From positions 1 through 54,674 of the forward strand of contig SVLS01000013.1 of the NCBI GenBank assembly GCA_015067835.1: a DNA stretch of 54,674 nucleotides. Reading direction: 5' to 3'. How positions within the stretch are numbered: position 1 is the stretch's first letter; each line of letters begins with the position of its first letter. The DNA comes from Oscillospiraceae bacterium. Its GTDB lineage: Bacteria; Bacillota; Clostridia; Oscillospirales; Oscillospiraceae. Below the pieces are notes generated by a model that was not told the DNA's origin, did not search any database, and was given only the letters and a program-made list of their open reading frames with translations. Position numbers and translations under genes: made by a program. Positions 7,575 through 15,964 of the stretch are shown here, in pieces.

Positions 7575-8270
7575 ATGTTAAGAGGAGAAAAGAAACCTTA
7601 TGAACGGGGTGCGGATGTCTGCCGTACCATTCCGGAGGGCACTTTGCTGCTTTTCGGCAAGGAGGTAGACCTGAAGAATTCTGAGGTACTGTATCAGCAG
7701 GAAGAGTTTACTCAGGAAATTATGGAACGGGATTATGATGTCAAAAGCGGCGAATGGTATGTGGAAGATGGCTGGGTTGTGGGCAAAAATCCCGAGATGT
7801 GCCCCGGTATGCTGGTATCCAAGGCGGACTACTTTGGCAATGTTATGCTGGAGCTGACCTGTACGATGGTTGCACCCTCCACCCATGACATCAATGTGAT
7901 GATCAATGGATCTTGGGATGACGTCAAGAATGAGCGCTCCTGGGCCTATGTTACCGGTCTGGAAGCTTTTTGGCACGGCAATATTGGCTTTGAAAAGTCT
8001 CCCAAGTATGATTTGACCATTGCCAACGGAATGCTGGATTTTGATCCCACCAAGGAATACCGCCTGCAGTTCGGCCGGATAGAGAGCACTCTGTTCGTGG
8101 TGGTAGACGGCAAGCTGGCTTTCCAAATCAGAGACCCTGATCCGATTGACGGCAATCTGTACGGAAAGATCGGCTTTGAGGCTTTTGCCAGCTGGTGGAA
8201 GTTCCGTGATGTGTGCGTGAAGAGATTGTCTTATACCAACGTTAAGGAAGCCTACGTCAGCGAATTTTAA
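7575..8270 (+). CDS. Jelly-roll (concanavalin-like) protein, DUF1080/DUF1961-like
   Basis: A 231-residue protein with no signal peptide. The pattern GEWYVEDGWVVG...LVSKADYFGNVMLEL resembles the start of 3-keto-glycoside hydrolase/DUF1080-type jelly rolls (W-x-V-x-D-G...L-x-T-K-x-x-Y-x-D-F-x-L). The ending GKIGFEAFASWWKFRDVCVKRL fits the last strands (G-x-I-G-F...F-R-D/N). It is translated right after the esterase (3-nt gap; AAGGAG inside the end of the upstream gene). Inferred: binds or cleaves a sugar derivative released together with the esterase. The exact activity cannot be read from sequence. Confidence 0.6.
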   Translation: MLRGEKKPYERGADVCRTIPEGTLLLFGKEVDLKNSEVLYQQEEFTQEIMERDYDVKSGEWYVEDGWVVGKNPEMCPGMLVSKADYFGNVMLELTCTMVAPSTHDINVMINGSWDDVKNERSWAYVTGLEAFWHGNIGFEKSPKYDLTIANGMLDFDPTKEYRLQFGRIESTLFVVVDGKLAFQIRDPDPIDGNLYGKIGFEAFASWWKFRDVCVKRLSYTNVKEAYVSEF

Positions 8271-8281
8271 GAGGAAACGGC

Positions 8282-8316
8282 AAACGGAGACAGGTCTGTG
8301 CCTGTCTCCGTTTTTT
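8282..8316 (+). terminator. Terminator of the esterase/jelly-roll pair
   Basis: Stem AAACGGAGACAGG/CCTGTCTCCGTTT with a 6-nt loop, followed by a T run. Confidence 0.9.
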
Positions 8317-8340
8317 GTTGAAAAATCTGGCTTTTTAGCC

Positions 8341-8369
8341 TTGACTTTAGTGCGATGATGTGATAAAGT
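8341..8369 (+). promoter_or_regulatory. Promoter of the histidine operon
   Basis: TTGACT (8341-8346), a 17-bp spacer and TAAAGT (8364-8369). It is the only good promoter between the upstream terminator and yerC. No T-box or his leader peptide is seen in the short leader. Confidence 0.6.
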
Positions 8370-8399
8370 GTAGAGTATCAAGGATGAGGAGGCAATGCT

Positions 8400-8690
8400 A
8401 TGCCAAAAATCGACAAGCATTATCTGGACAATTTGTATCAGGCTGTTCTTTCTCTTCGTACAAAGCAGGAGTGTGCGGCCTTTTTTGACGATATTTGCAC
8501 AGTTCAGGAACTGGAGGCGCTGTCTCAGCGGCTGGAAGTGGCAAGGCTTCTATATGAAGGCAACAACTATGTGGATATCAACAAGCTGACCGGTGCCAGC
8601 ACGGCTACGATTTGCCGGGTCAGCAAGTGCCTGTCTTATGGGGACGGTGGCTATAAGGGCGTGCTTGAGAAAATGAAGGAGGAGAAATAA
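8400..8690 (+). CDS. YerC/YecD family TrpR-like regulator
   Basis: A 96-residue protein of the TrpR superfamily YerC/YecD branch. It has helical stretches YLDNLYQAVLSLRTKQECAA and then LSQRLEVARLL, followed by the helix-turn-helix YVDINKLTGASTATICRVSK (about 57-76). TrpR itself binds DNA as a dimer when tryptophan is present; the effector of the YerC branch is not established. It is the first gene of the his operon, 1 nt before hisZG, so autoregulation or histidine control of the operon is a reasonable inference. GAGGAGG precedes the ATG. Confidence 0.88.
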   Translation: MPKIDKHYLDNLYQAVLSLRTKQECAAFFDDICTVQELEALSQRLEVARLLYEGNNYVDINKLTGASTATICRVSKCLSYGDGGYKGVLEKMKEEK

Positions 8691-8691
8691 A

Positions 8692-10260
8692 ATGAATTTT
8701 GATGAGACAATTTTGAGAAATGAAGAAAAAGCTGTTTATGCGCTGCGGCGCTTATATTTGGATCACGGTTACAACCGGTTCAAAATGAGCAAGTTTGAGG
8801 AATACGATCTCTATTCCAGAAACAAGGAATTTTTGGTATCAGAGGGTGTCATTTCCTTTACAGATACGGACGGGAAGCTGATGGCATTGAAGCCGGACGT
8901 TACATTGTCCATTGTCAACAATGCAAAAGACCAGCCCGAGGGTGTGGAAAAACTTTACTACAACGAAAATGTGTACCGTATTTCCGGCGCTTCCCGTTCT
9001 TATAAGGAAATTATGCAGACCGGCATTGAGTGTATCGGCGCGGTGCAGGAGCAGGAACGGCTGGAAGTGACGCTGCTGGCGGCAAAAAGCCTGGCGCTGA
9101 TCGGTGCCGATTTCCGGCTGTGCCTGTCCCACGCGGCATTGGTTTCTGCGTTGCTGGAGGAATACAAAATCCAGCAGAAGCTGCGTTCACAGATGTTCAC
9201 AGCCATTAAGGAGAAAAATGACCATCTGCTGCGCCAATTGTGTACGGACAGTCAATATGATGCATTGCAGACATTGCTGATTACCTGGGAAAAACCGGAT
9301 GCAGCGCTTTCCTACATCCGGAAGATTGCCAACTCTGACGGCGCAGTGAAGGCACTGCAGGAACTGGAACAGGCAGTTGCAGCGCTGAATGAGGCGGGAT
9401 TCCAAAATCAGATTTCGGTGGATTTCTCCATTACAGATGACGATGACTATTACAACGGCATTATTTTCAAGGGCTATGTCAACGGTATCGCAGAGCGGGT
9501 GCTGTCCGGCGGTCAGTACGACAAACTGATGGAAAAAATGGGGAAGAAGGCTTCTGCCATTGGTTTTGCAGTTTATCTGGATACCCTGGAGCGGTACGAA
9601 GAACAGCCTGCCATTACAGACCGGAAGCCGGTGATCAACGTTGCTTTGCCTAAGGGTCGCCTGGGAGAGAAGGTCTATGCAATGTTTGAAGCTGCCGGAA
9701 TGGAGTGCCCGGCCATCAAGGAAAATAACCGCAAGCTGATTTTTGACAATGAGGAAATCGGCATTCGCTTCTTCTGGGTCAAACCCTCGGATGTGGCCAT
9801 CTATGTGGAGCGCGGTGCAGCGGATATTGGCGTGGCCGGCAAGGATATTTTGCTGGAATACGCGCCGGACGTATTTGAATTACTGGATTTGAATATGGGC
9901 AAGTGCCGAATGGCAGTTGCAGCGAAGAAAAACTTTGTTGACGATACCTCCAAGACCCTGCGTGTGGCAACCAAGTTCTCCCGCATTGCCAAGAGCTTTT
10001 ATAAGGAGAAATGTCGGGATATTGACATTATCCACCTGAACGGATCCATTGAGCTGGCACCGATTCTGGATTTGTCCGATGTGATTGTGGACATCGTGGA
10101 GACGGGAAAAACCTTGTTGGAAAACGATTTGGAGCCCATCGAGACCATTGTTCCCATCAGTGCACGGCTGATTTCCAATAAGGCATCCTACAATTTCAAA
10201 ACAGAGCGCATTGAGCAGATTAAAAGAGAGCTTGCAAAGCGGGTGAATACGGATGATTAA
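8692..10260 (+). CDS. hisZG: HisZ-HisG fusion: ATP phosphoribosyltransferase regulatory plus catalytic domains
   Basis: The first step of histidine synthesis, joining ATP and PRPP. Residues 1 to about 305 are a HisZ domain, a class II aaRS (HisRS) paralogue with MALKPDVTLSIV, YYNENVYR and the histidine-site loop GGQYDKLM. Residues 312-522 form a complete short-form HisG: NVALPKGRLGEKV, GAADIGVAGKDILLE, and the PRPP-site DVIVDIVETGKTL. In most short-form HisG organisms HisZ is a separate subunit; here both are in one 522-residue chain. AAGGAGG lies 8 nt before the ATG. The 3' end overlaps hisD by 8 nt. Confidence 0.95.
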   Translation: MNFDETILRNEEKAVYALRRLYLDHGYNRFKMSKFEEYDLYSRNKEFLVSEGVISFTDTDGKLMALKPDVTLSIVNNAKDQPEGVEKLYYNENVYRISGASRSYKEIMQTGIECIGAVQEQERLEVTLLAAKSLALIGADFRLCLSHAALVSALLEEYKIQQKLRSQMFTAIKEKNDHLLRQLCTDSQYDALQTLLITWEKPDAALSYIRKIANSDGAVKALQELEQAVAALNEAGFQNQISVDFSITDDDDYYNGIIFKGYVNGIAERVLSGGQYDKLMEKMGKKASAIGFAVYLDTLERYEEQPAITDRKPVINVALPKGRLGEKVYAMFEAAGMECPAIKENNRKLIFDNEEIGIRFFWVKPSDVAIYVERGAADIGVAGKDILLEYAPDVFELLDLNMGKCRMAVAAKKNFVDDTSKTLRVATKFSRIAKSFYKEKCRDIDIIHLNGSIELAPILDLSDVIVDIVETGKTLLENDLEPIETIVPISARLISNKASYNFKTERIEQIKRELAKRVNTDD

Positions 10261-11533
10261 AATTATGAAATATGGGGCAATCAGCCCGGAAGAAATTTTC
10301 GCCCGCAATGAAAGTGAGCTGAATGTGGCGGATGTGGTAGAAGGTATCATCCGCGATGTTCGTCAAAACGGCGATGCGGCTCTGATTGCTTATGCAAAAA
10401 AGTTTGACAAGGCGGATTTGACATCTCTGGAAGTGACCGAGACGGAAATGGAAGAGGCCTTTGCCGCAGTGGAGCCGGAGTTTGTGGAGATTTTGAAGGA
10501 GGCTGCGGAAAATATCCGTACCTTCCATCAGCAGCAGCTCCGCCAGGGTTTCCGTATTGAAAAGGAAAACGGCGTGGTAATGGGACAAAAAATTACCCCC
10601 ATTGAAAAAGCCGGTCTCTATGTGCCCGGTGGCACGGCGGCATATCCTTCCACAGTTCTGATGGACTCCATTCCAGCAAAAATTGCCGGCTGTAAGCAGC
10701 TTTGTATTGCTACACCGCCTTCGGCAGACGGAAAAATCAACCCTGTCATTCTGGCGGCGGCAAAGATTGCCGGAGTGGACCGGATTTTTAAAATGGGCGG
10801 TGCTCAGGCAATCGCTGCGTTGGCTTACGGCACGCAGACGGTCCCCAAGGTGGATAAAATTGTTGGACCGGGCAATGCGTTCGTGGCAGAGGCCAAGCGC
10901 CAGGTGTTTGGCCGGGTGTCCATTGATATGATTGCCGGTCCCAGTGAAATTCTGGTCATTGCTGACGGAAAGAGCAACCCTGCCTATGTGGCTGCGGATT
11001 TACTTTCCCAGGCAGAGCACGATAAAATGGCCAGCGCGGTACTGGTGACGGACAGTGAAGAATTGGCACAGGCAGTGGCACAGGAAATTGAAAACCAGCT
11101 GAAGCAGCTGCCCCGGGAGGATATTGCCCGGACGTCTATTGAGAATAACGGAAAAATTATCATTGCCCAGGACTTTGAGGACGTTCTGAAGGTGGCAAAT
11201 GAAATTGCACCGGAGCATCTGGAGCTGTGCGTGGATAATCCCTTTGACTATTTGGATAAGATCGAAAATGCAGGCAGTATTTTTATGGGACGCTATTGCC
11301 CGGAAGCGCTGGGAGATTACTTTGCAGGACCCAATCACACGCTGCCAACCTCCGGTACGGCAAGATTTTCCAGCCCACTGTCGGTAGATGATTTTATCAA
11401 GAAAACACAATTTACCTATTTTACCCAGGAGGCTTTGAGCCAGGTGGGAGAAAAGGTGGCATTTTTTGCTGAGAAGGAAGGCCTTTCTGCCCACGCAAAA
11501 AGCGCGGTTATTCGACTGGAGGAGACATTATGA
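10253..11533 (+). CDS. hisD: Histidinol dehydrogenase
   Basis: Two-step NAD-dependent, zinc-dependent oxidation of histidinol to histidine. The 426-residue protein shows family motifs GLYVPGGTAAYPSTVLM, KMGGAQAIAALAYGT, KIVGPGNAFVAEAKRQVFG, DMIAGPSEILVIAD, LLSQAEHD (zinc ligands in the Gln/His region) and GPNHTLPTSGTARFSSPL near the C-terminus. The start overlaps hisZG by 8 nt; a second in-frame ATG 12 nt downstream cannot be excluded because neither has a strong Shine-Dalgarno sequence. The 3' end overlaps hisC by 4 nt (ATGA). Confidence 0.97.
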   Translation: MIKIMKYGAISPEEIFARNESELNVADVVEGIIRDVRQNGDAALIAYAKKFDKADLTSLEVTETEMEEAFAAVEPEFVEILKEAAENIRTFHQQQLRQGFRIEKENGVVMGQKITPIEKAGLYVPGGTAAYPSTVLMDSIPAKIAGCKQLCIATPPSADGKINPVILAAAKIAGVDRIFKMGGAQAIAALAYGTQTVPKVDKIVGPGNAFVAEAKRQVFGRVSIDMIAGPSEILVIADGKSNPAYVAADLLSQAEHDKMASAVLVTDSEELAQAVAQEIENQLKQLPREDIARTSIENNGKIIIAQDFEDVLKVANEIAPEHLELCVDNPFDYLDKIENAGSIFMGRYCPEALGDYFAGPNHTLPTSGTARFSSPLSVDDFIKKTQFTYFTQEALSQVGEKVAFFAEKEGLSAHAKSAVIRLEETL

Positions 11534-12588
11534 GTCGTTTTTGCAATCCTAAGCTGGCATCGCTGGAGGCATATACCCCAGGGGAACAGCCTCAGGACAG
11601 AACCTATATCAAGCTCAATACCAATGAATCCCCCTATCCGCCGTCCAAGGGCGTGCGAAAGGCAGTGGCCAAGGCAACGGTTGATCGCCTGCGGCTGTAC
11701 TGCGATCCCAATGCAACCGCGCTGAAAAAGAAGCTGGCGGAGCTTTATGGAGCAGAACTTTCTGAGGTTTTTATCTCCAATGGCTCGGATGATATTCTCA
11801 ATTTTGCATTTTTGGCGTTTGGAGCAGACGGCATTCTATTTCCGGACATTTCCTATGGCTTTTACGAGGTGTTTGCAAATCTGCACGGATTACCCTTCCA
11901 AAAAGTTGCCCTGAAAGAGGATTTCTCCATTGAGGTTAATGACTACTGCGGCAAGGGGAAAATGGTGGTAATCGCCAACCCCAATGCTCCTACCGGACGG
12001 ACTTTGACGCTGGAGGAAATTGAGAAGCTTTTGAAGGCAAATCCGGACAACGTGGTGCTGATTGATGAAGCTTATGTGGATTTCGGAGGAGAAAGCTGTG
12101 TAGGGCTGACGAAGAAATACGCCAATTTGCTGTGCGTCCAGACTTTTTCTAAGTCTCGAAGTATGGCCGGCGCCCGCCTGGGCTTTGCCATCGGCGCACC
12201 GGAGCTGATTGCGGATTTGGAGAAGATTAAGTATTCTACCAATCCCTACAACGTCAATACGCTGACGCAGGCGGTGGGATTGGCGGCATTGCAGGAAAAC
12301 GAATACTATATGGATAGCTGCAAGCGGATTATCAAAAGCCGCGCTTATACGAAAAAACAGCTGGAAAAATTGGGCTTTTCGGTTATACCATCTCAGGCGA
12401 ATTTCCTGTTTGCAAAAAGCGAAAAAATCGGTGGTATGGAGCTGTATGTGAAGCTAAAGGAAAAGGGCGTGCTGGTCCGGCATTTTGAAAAGGATCGTAT
12501 TCGTGACTATAACCGGATTACCATTGGAAGCCAAAAGCAAATGCAGGCATTGATTACTGCAATTAAAGAGATTTTAGGAGCGTGTTGA
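11530..12588 (+). CDS. hisC: Histidinol-phosphate aminotransferase
   Basis: PLP-dependent class II aminotransferase converting imidazole-acetol phosphate and glutamate to histidinol phosphate. It has 352 residues. Motifs: KLNTNESPYPPS, the substrate region YCDPNATALKKKLAELYG, NPNAPTGR, VLIDEAYVDF, and the PLP lysine in TFSKSRSMAGARLGF. GGAGGAG precedes the ATG, which overlaps hisD. hisB starts 1 nt after the stop. Confidence 0.96.
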   Translation: MSRFCNPKLASLEAYTPGEQPQDRTYIKLNTNESPYPPSKGVRKAVAKATVDRLRLYCDPNATALKKKLAELYGAELSEVFISNGSDDILNFAFLAFGADGILFPDISYGFYEVFANLHGLPFQKVALKEDFSIEVNDYCGKGKMVVIANPNAPTGRTLTLEEIEKLLKANPDNVVLIDEAYVDFGGESCVGLTKKYANLLCVQTFSKSRSMAGARLGFAIGAPELIADLEKIKYSTNPYNVNTLTQAVGLAALQENEYYMDSCKRIIKSRAYTKKQLEKLGFSVIPSQANFLFAKSEKIGGMELYVKLKEKGVLVRHFEKDRIRDYNRITIGSQKQMQALITAIKEILGAC

Positions 12589-12589
12589 T

Positions 12590-13177
12590 ATGAGAATTGC
12601 AACCATCAACAGAAAGACTAGAGAAACAGATATTTCTCTGACACTTAATTTGGATGGAACAGGTGCCTGCCAGGTGAATACCGGCTGTGGCTTTTTGGAC
12701 CACATGCTGACTTTGTTTGCCCACCACGCTGGTTTTGACTTGACAGTTACCTGTGTGGGAGATACGCAGGTAGATTATCACCACAGCGTGGAGGACATTG
12801 GCATCGTTTTGGGCGATGCTCTGAAGGAGGCGTTGGGTGACCGTAAGGGCATTACCCGCTACGGAAGCATCCTTCTGCCTATGGATGAGGCGCTGATTAT
12901 GACGGCGCTGGACATTTCCGGTCGGGGACACCTTTCCTATGGGCTGGAGATTCCTGCGGCACGAGTGGGGGATTTTGATACGGAGCTGGTGCAGGAATTC
13001 TTTATCAGCCTGGCCCGCAGAGCTGAGATCACTCTCCACATTCGCCAGTTGGCCGGTTTTAACACCCATCACATTATCGAAGGTGCATTCAAGTCCGTTG
13101 CCCACGCATTGGCTATCGCCACCAAAATCAATCCGGAAATGGCAGATCGCATTCCGTCTACTAAAGGAGTTCTTTGA
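12590..13177 (+). CDS. hisB: Imidazoleglycerol-phosphate dehydratase
   Basis: A manganese-dependent dehydratase of 195 residues, the monofunctional form without the N-terminal histidinol-phosphatase domain. Metal-binding repeats are visible: GCGFLDHMLTLFAHH, YHHSVEDIGIVLGDAL, FFISLARRAEITLHI and NTHHIIEGAFKSVAHAL. No separate histidinol-phosphatase (hisK/hisN) gene is present in this operon, so that step must be encoded elsewhere. The stop codon overlaps the hisH start. Confidence 0.97.
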   Translation: MRIATINRKTRETDISLTLNLDGTGACQVNTGCGFLDHMLTLFAHHAGFDLTVTCVGDTQVDYHHSVEDIGIVLGDALKEALGDRKGITRYGSILLPMDEALIMTALDISGRGHLSYGLEIPAARVGDFDTELVQEFFISLARRAEITLHIRQLAGFNTHHIIEGAFKSVAHALAIATKINPEMADRIPSTKGVL

Positions 13178-13785
13178 TGATCGCAATAATTGATTACGGC
13201 GTGGGCAATCTCTTTTCGCTGGTGTCTTCTTTTAAGGCCATTGGCGTAGAAGCGGTGGTTACCGACAATGAGGATGTGATTCGCGCTGCTGATAAACTGA
13301 TCCTGCCCGGTGTCGGAGCTTTTGGCGATGCCCGTCGAAAGCTGGCGCAGACCGGAATGGATAAGCTGGTTATGCAGGAGGCAGCAAAGGGAAAGCCTAT
13401 TATGGGCATCTGTCTGGGTATGCAGCTGCTTTTTGAAAAAAGCTATGAATACGGTGAGCACGATGGTCTGGGCTTGCTCAAAGGGGAGACTGTTCCTATG
13501 GAGGGTACATTGCCTGCAGGTTACAAGATCCCTCACATCGGCTGGAACGGCCTGATTTTTAAGCAGAATAACCCCTTGTTTCGCTATATTAAGAACGGAG
13601 ATTTCGTTTATTTTGTTCACTCTTACTATGTGAAAAACTGTGACGATTCTCTGCTTGCTACCACCGAGTACGGTCCGGAGCTTACCGCTGCTGTTGCCAA
13701 GGGCAATATCTACGGTTGTCAGTTCCATCCGGAAAAGAGCGGCGAAGTGGGTCTGAACATTTTAAGGGGGTTTGTGGACTTATGA
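13177..13785 (+). CDS. hisH: Imidazole glycerol phosphate synthase, glutaminase subunit
   Basis: Class I glutamine amidotransferase that supplies ammonia to HisF. It has 202 residues. The nucleophile cysteine is in MGICLGMQLLFEKS (about residue 78) and the His-Glu pair in CQFHPEKS near the C-terminus. The start is ATG at 13177 sharing its A with the hisB stop (TGATG); a TTG one codon upstream is possible. It partners with HisF further down the operon. Its end overlaps hisA by 4 nt. Confidence 0.96.
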   Translation: MIAIIDYGVGNLFSLVSSFKAIGVEAVVTDNEDVIRAADKLILPGVGAFGDARRKLAQTGMDKLVMQEAAKGKPIMGICLGMQLLFEKSYEYGEHDGLGLLKGETVPMEGTLPAGYKIPHIGWNGLIFKQNNPLFRYIKNGDFVYFVHSYYVKNCDDSLLATTEYGPELTAAVAKGNIYGCQFHPEKSGEVGLNILRGFVDL

Positions 13786-14495
13786 TATTGTTTCCGGCAA
13801 TAGATCTGTATGACGGCAAGGCGGTGCGCCTTTTTAAGGGTGATTACGCGCAGATGACCGTATACAGCCATAACCCCATTGAAATTGCCCGGGATTTTGA
13901 GGCCAAGGGCGCAATTTGGGCGCACTTGGTTGACCTGGAGGGTGCAAAGGATGGCACGACTCCCAATCTGGAAATTGTCAAGCAAATCGCAAACGAAACC
14001 AGCCTGTCCACGGAAATCGGTGGGGGCATCCGCAATATGCAGACGGTGGCCACTTATCTGGAAAACGGTGTAGATCGTGTGATTTTAGGTACAGCTGCCG
14101 TCAATGACGAGGCTTTTTTAAAGGAAGTGGTCGCTGCTTACGGCAAGCGCATTGCCGTGGGTGTGGATGTAAAGGACGGCTTTGTAGCCATCAAGGGCTG
14201 GACAGAGAACAGCGCGTACAGCTGCTTCGATTTCTGCCGGAAGATGGTGGATTTGGGGGTGGAGTATCTCATTTGTACCGACATTTCCAAGGACGGCGCT
14301 ATGCAGGGCACAAACCGGGAGCTGTACCGGGAATTGTCCGAGAAGTTTTCGGTGAACATCACCGCCTCCGGCGGAGTGTCCAGCCTGGAGGACATTCAGG
14401 CCTTGCGCAAGCTTAACCTGTACGGCGCAATTGTGGGCAAAGCCTACTATAATGGCGCAATCAGCCTTACTGACGCACTGGAGGCAGCAAAATGA
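13782..14495 (+). CDS. hisA: ProFAR isomerase (HisA)
   Basis: A (beta/alpha)8 barrel isomerase of 237 residues acting on ProFAR. It begins MILFPAIDLYDGKAVRLFKGDY, with the catalytic aspartate in FPAIDL and the second in TDISKDGAMQGTN. Phosphate-binding loops are EIGGGIR, RVILGTAAV and TASGGVSS. The start at 13782 overlaps the hisH stop (ATGA); an in-frame ATG further upstream lies inside hisH and is rejected. It overlaps hisF by 4 nt. Confidence 0.96.
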   Translation: MILFPAIDLYDGKAVRLFKGDYAQMTVYSHNPIEIARDFEAKGAIWAHLVDLEGAKDGTTPNLEIVKQIANETSLSTEIGGGIRNMQTVATYLENGVDRVILGTAAVNDEAFLKEVVAAYGKRIAVGVDVKDGFVAIKGWTENSAYSCFDFCRKMVDLGVEYLICTDISKDGAMQGTNRELYRELSEKFSVNITASGGVSSLEDIQALRKLNLYGAIVGKAYYNGAISLTDALEAAK

Positions 14496-15250
14496 TCACA
14501 AAAAGAATCATCCCCTGCCTGGATGTGCGAAACGGCAGGGTGGTTAAAGGCACAAATTTTGACAATATCAACGATGTGTCCTCGCCCGTAGAACTGGGCA
14601 AGTATTACAGCGCCTGCGGCGCAGACGAGCTGGTATTTTACGACATCACCGCATCCAGCGAGGACAGAAAGCTTTTTACCGACATTCTGACGCAGATGGC
14701 GGAAAACGTTTTTATTCCCTTGACTGTGGGTGGTGGCATCAACACGGTGGAGGATTTCGACCGTGTTCTGAAATGCGGTGCAGACAAGGTAAGCGTGAAT
14801 TCCGGTGCTATTCGGAATCCTGACCTGATTCGACAGGCGGCAGAAAAATACGGAAATCAATGTGTGGTCATTTCCGCTGATGTAAAGCGGGTGGACGGAC
14901 AGTTCCGGGTATTTGCCAAGGGCGGCCGGGAGGATACCGGACTGGAGGCAATCTCCTGGATCAAGCGGTGCGTGGATAACGGCGCAGGTGAAGTGGTGGT
15001 CAATTCCATTGATACCGATGGCGTTCGGGGTGGCTTTGATTTGGAGCTTTTGAAGCTGGTGTGCGATGCGGTTGCTGTACCGGTCATTGCCTCTGGCGGC
15101 GCTGGCTGTGAACAGGATTTTGTGGAGCTGTTCCGGGAAATTCCCACCGTAGATGCCGGCTTAGCCGCATCGATTTTCCACTTTGGACAGGTTCGGATTT
15201 CTGAGCTGAAGCAAACATTGAAAGAAAACGGAATTACTGTAAGAATTTAA
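14492..15250 (+). CDS. hisF: Imidazole glycerol phosphate synthase, cyclase subunit
   Basis: A (beta/alpha)8 barrel of 252 residues. It takes ammonia from HisH and makes imidazole glycerol phosphate plus AICAR. Motifs: KRIIPCLDVRNGRVVKG with the catalytic Asp, VGGGINTVEDF, NSIDTDGVRGGFDLELL and ASGGAGCEQDF. The AICAR (ZMP) released here is the ligand of the ZTP riboswitch seen at 3121-3225, which links the two regions metabolically. Confidence 0.97.
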   Translation: MITKRIIPCLDVRNGRVVKGTNFDNINDVSSPVELGKYYSACGADELVFYDITASSEDRKLFTDILTQMAENVFIPLTVGGGINTVEDFDRVLKCGADKVSVNSGAIRNPDLIRQAAEKYGNQCVVISADVKRVDGQFRVFAKGGREDTGLEAISWIKRCVDNGAGEVVVNSIDTDGVRGGFDLELLKLVCDAVAVPVIASGGAGCEQDFVELFREIPTVDAGLAASIFHFGQVRISELKQTLKENGITVRI

Positions 15251-15262
15251 GAGGTGCAAAAG

Positions 15263-15916
15263 ATGGTAAATATTGATGAACTGAAATTTGACAGCAATGG
15301 GCTGATTCCTGCCATTGTGGTGGATGCCCATTCCAAAAAAGTGCTGACCTTGGCGTATATGAACAAGGAAAGTCTGGCAATTTCTATGGAGAAAGAGCTG
15401 ACCTGCTTTTACAGCCGCTCCCGGCAGGAGCTGTGGCTGAAGGGAGAGACCAGCGGCAATTATCAGCACATTGTGTCGATTACTGCGGATTGTGACAAGG
15501 ATGCACTGGTGGTTGTGGTGGAAAAGGACGGACCTGCCTGCCATAAGGGCACGGACTCCTGCTTCAACGATGAAGTGTTCCAGAGCGAAGATCGCCACGA
15601 ATTTGCCGTTGATGGCCTGTATGATCTGCTGGTGGGCCGCAAAGAGACAATGCCGGAGGGTTCTTATACCACCTACCTGTTCCAGAAGGGCATCGATAAG
15701 ATCCTGAAAAAAGTGGGAGAGGAATCTACGGAAGTCATCATCGGCGGCAAAGCCGGAGATAAGGCGGAGACAGTATACGAAATTGCAGACCTGGCCTATC
15801 ACGTAATGGTACTGATGGTTGAAATGGGCATCACAATGGAAGATATCCGCAAAGAGCTGGCATCCCGGCACGTGATTGACCATAAGGTCAAGCAGGAAAA
15901 AATGACCGGAAAGTAA
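15263..15916 (+). CDS. hisIE: Bifunctional phosphoribosyl-AMP cyclohydrolase / phosphoribosyl-ATP pyrophosphatase
   Basis: Steps 2 and 3 of histidine synthesis in one 217-residue chain. The HisI domain (about 1-110) shows VLTLAYMNKESLAIS, SRQELWLKGETSGN and the zinc cysteines in ADCDKDAL and GPACHKGTDSCF. The HisE domain (about 115-205) shows LFQKGIDKILKKVGEESTEVII and EIADLAYHVMVLM. The ATG at 15263 has GAGGTG 6 nt upstream; a GTG at 15254 is less likely because it overlaps that site. It is the last gene of the operon and is followed by a terminator. Confidence 0.96.
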   Translation: MVNIDELKFDSNGLIPAIVVDAHSKKVLTLAYMNKESLAISMEKELTCFYSRSRQELWLKGETSGNYQHIVSITADCDKDALVVVVEKDGPACHKGTDSCFNDEVFQSEDRHEFAVDGLYDLLVGRKETMPEGSYTTYLFQKGIDKILKKVGEESTEVIIGGKAGDKAETVYEIADLAYHVMVLMVEMGITMEDIRKELASRHVIDHKVKQEKMTGK

Positions 15917-15919
15917 AGA

Positions 15920-15954
15920 AAAATCGCACCTGCACAGGCAGGTGCGATTTTTGT
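15920..15954. terminator. Bidirectional terminator between hisIE and proC
   Basis: Stem AAAATCGCACCTGC/GCAGGTGCGATTTT with a tetraloop, and A/T runs on both sides, so it can end both the his operon (+) and proBAC (-). Confidence 0.9.
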
Positions 15955-15964
15955 ATCGAGAGGA

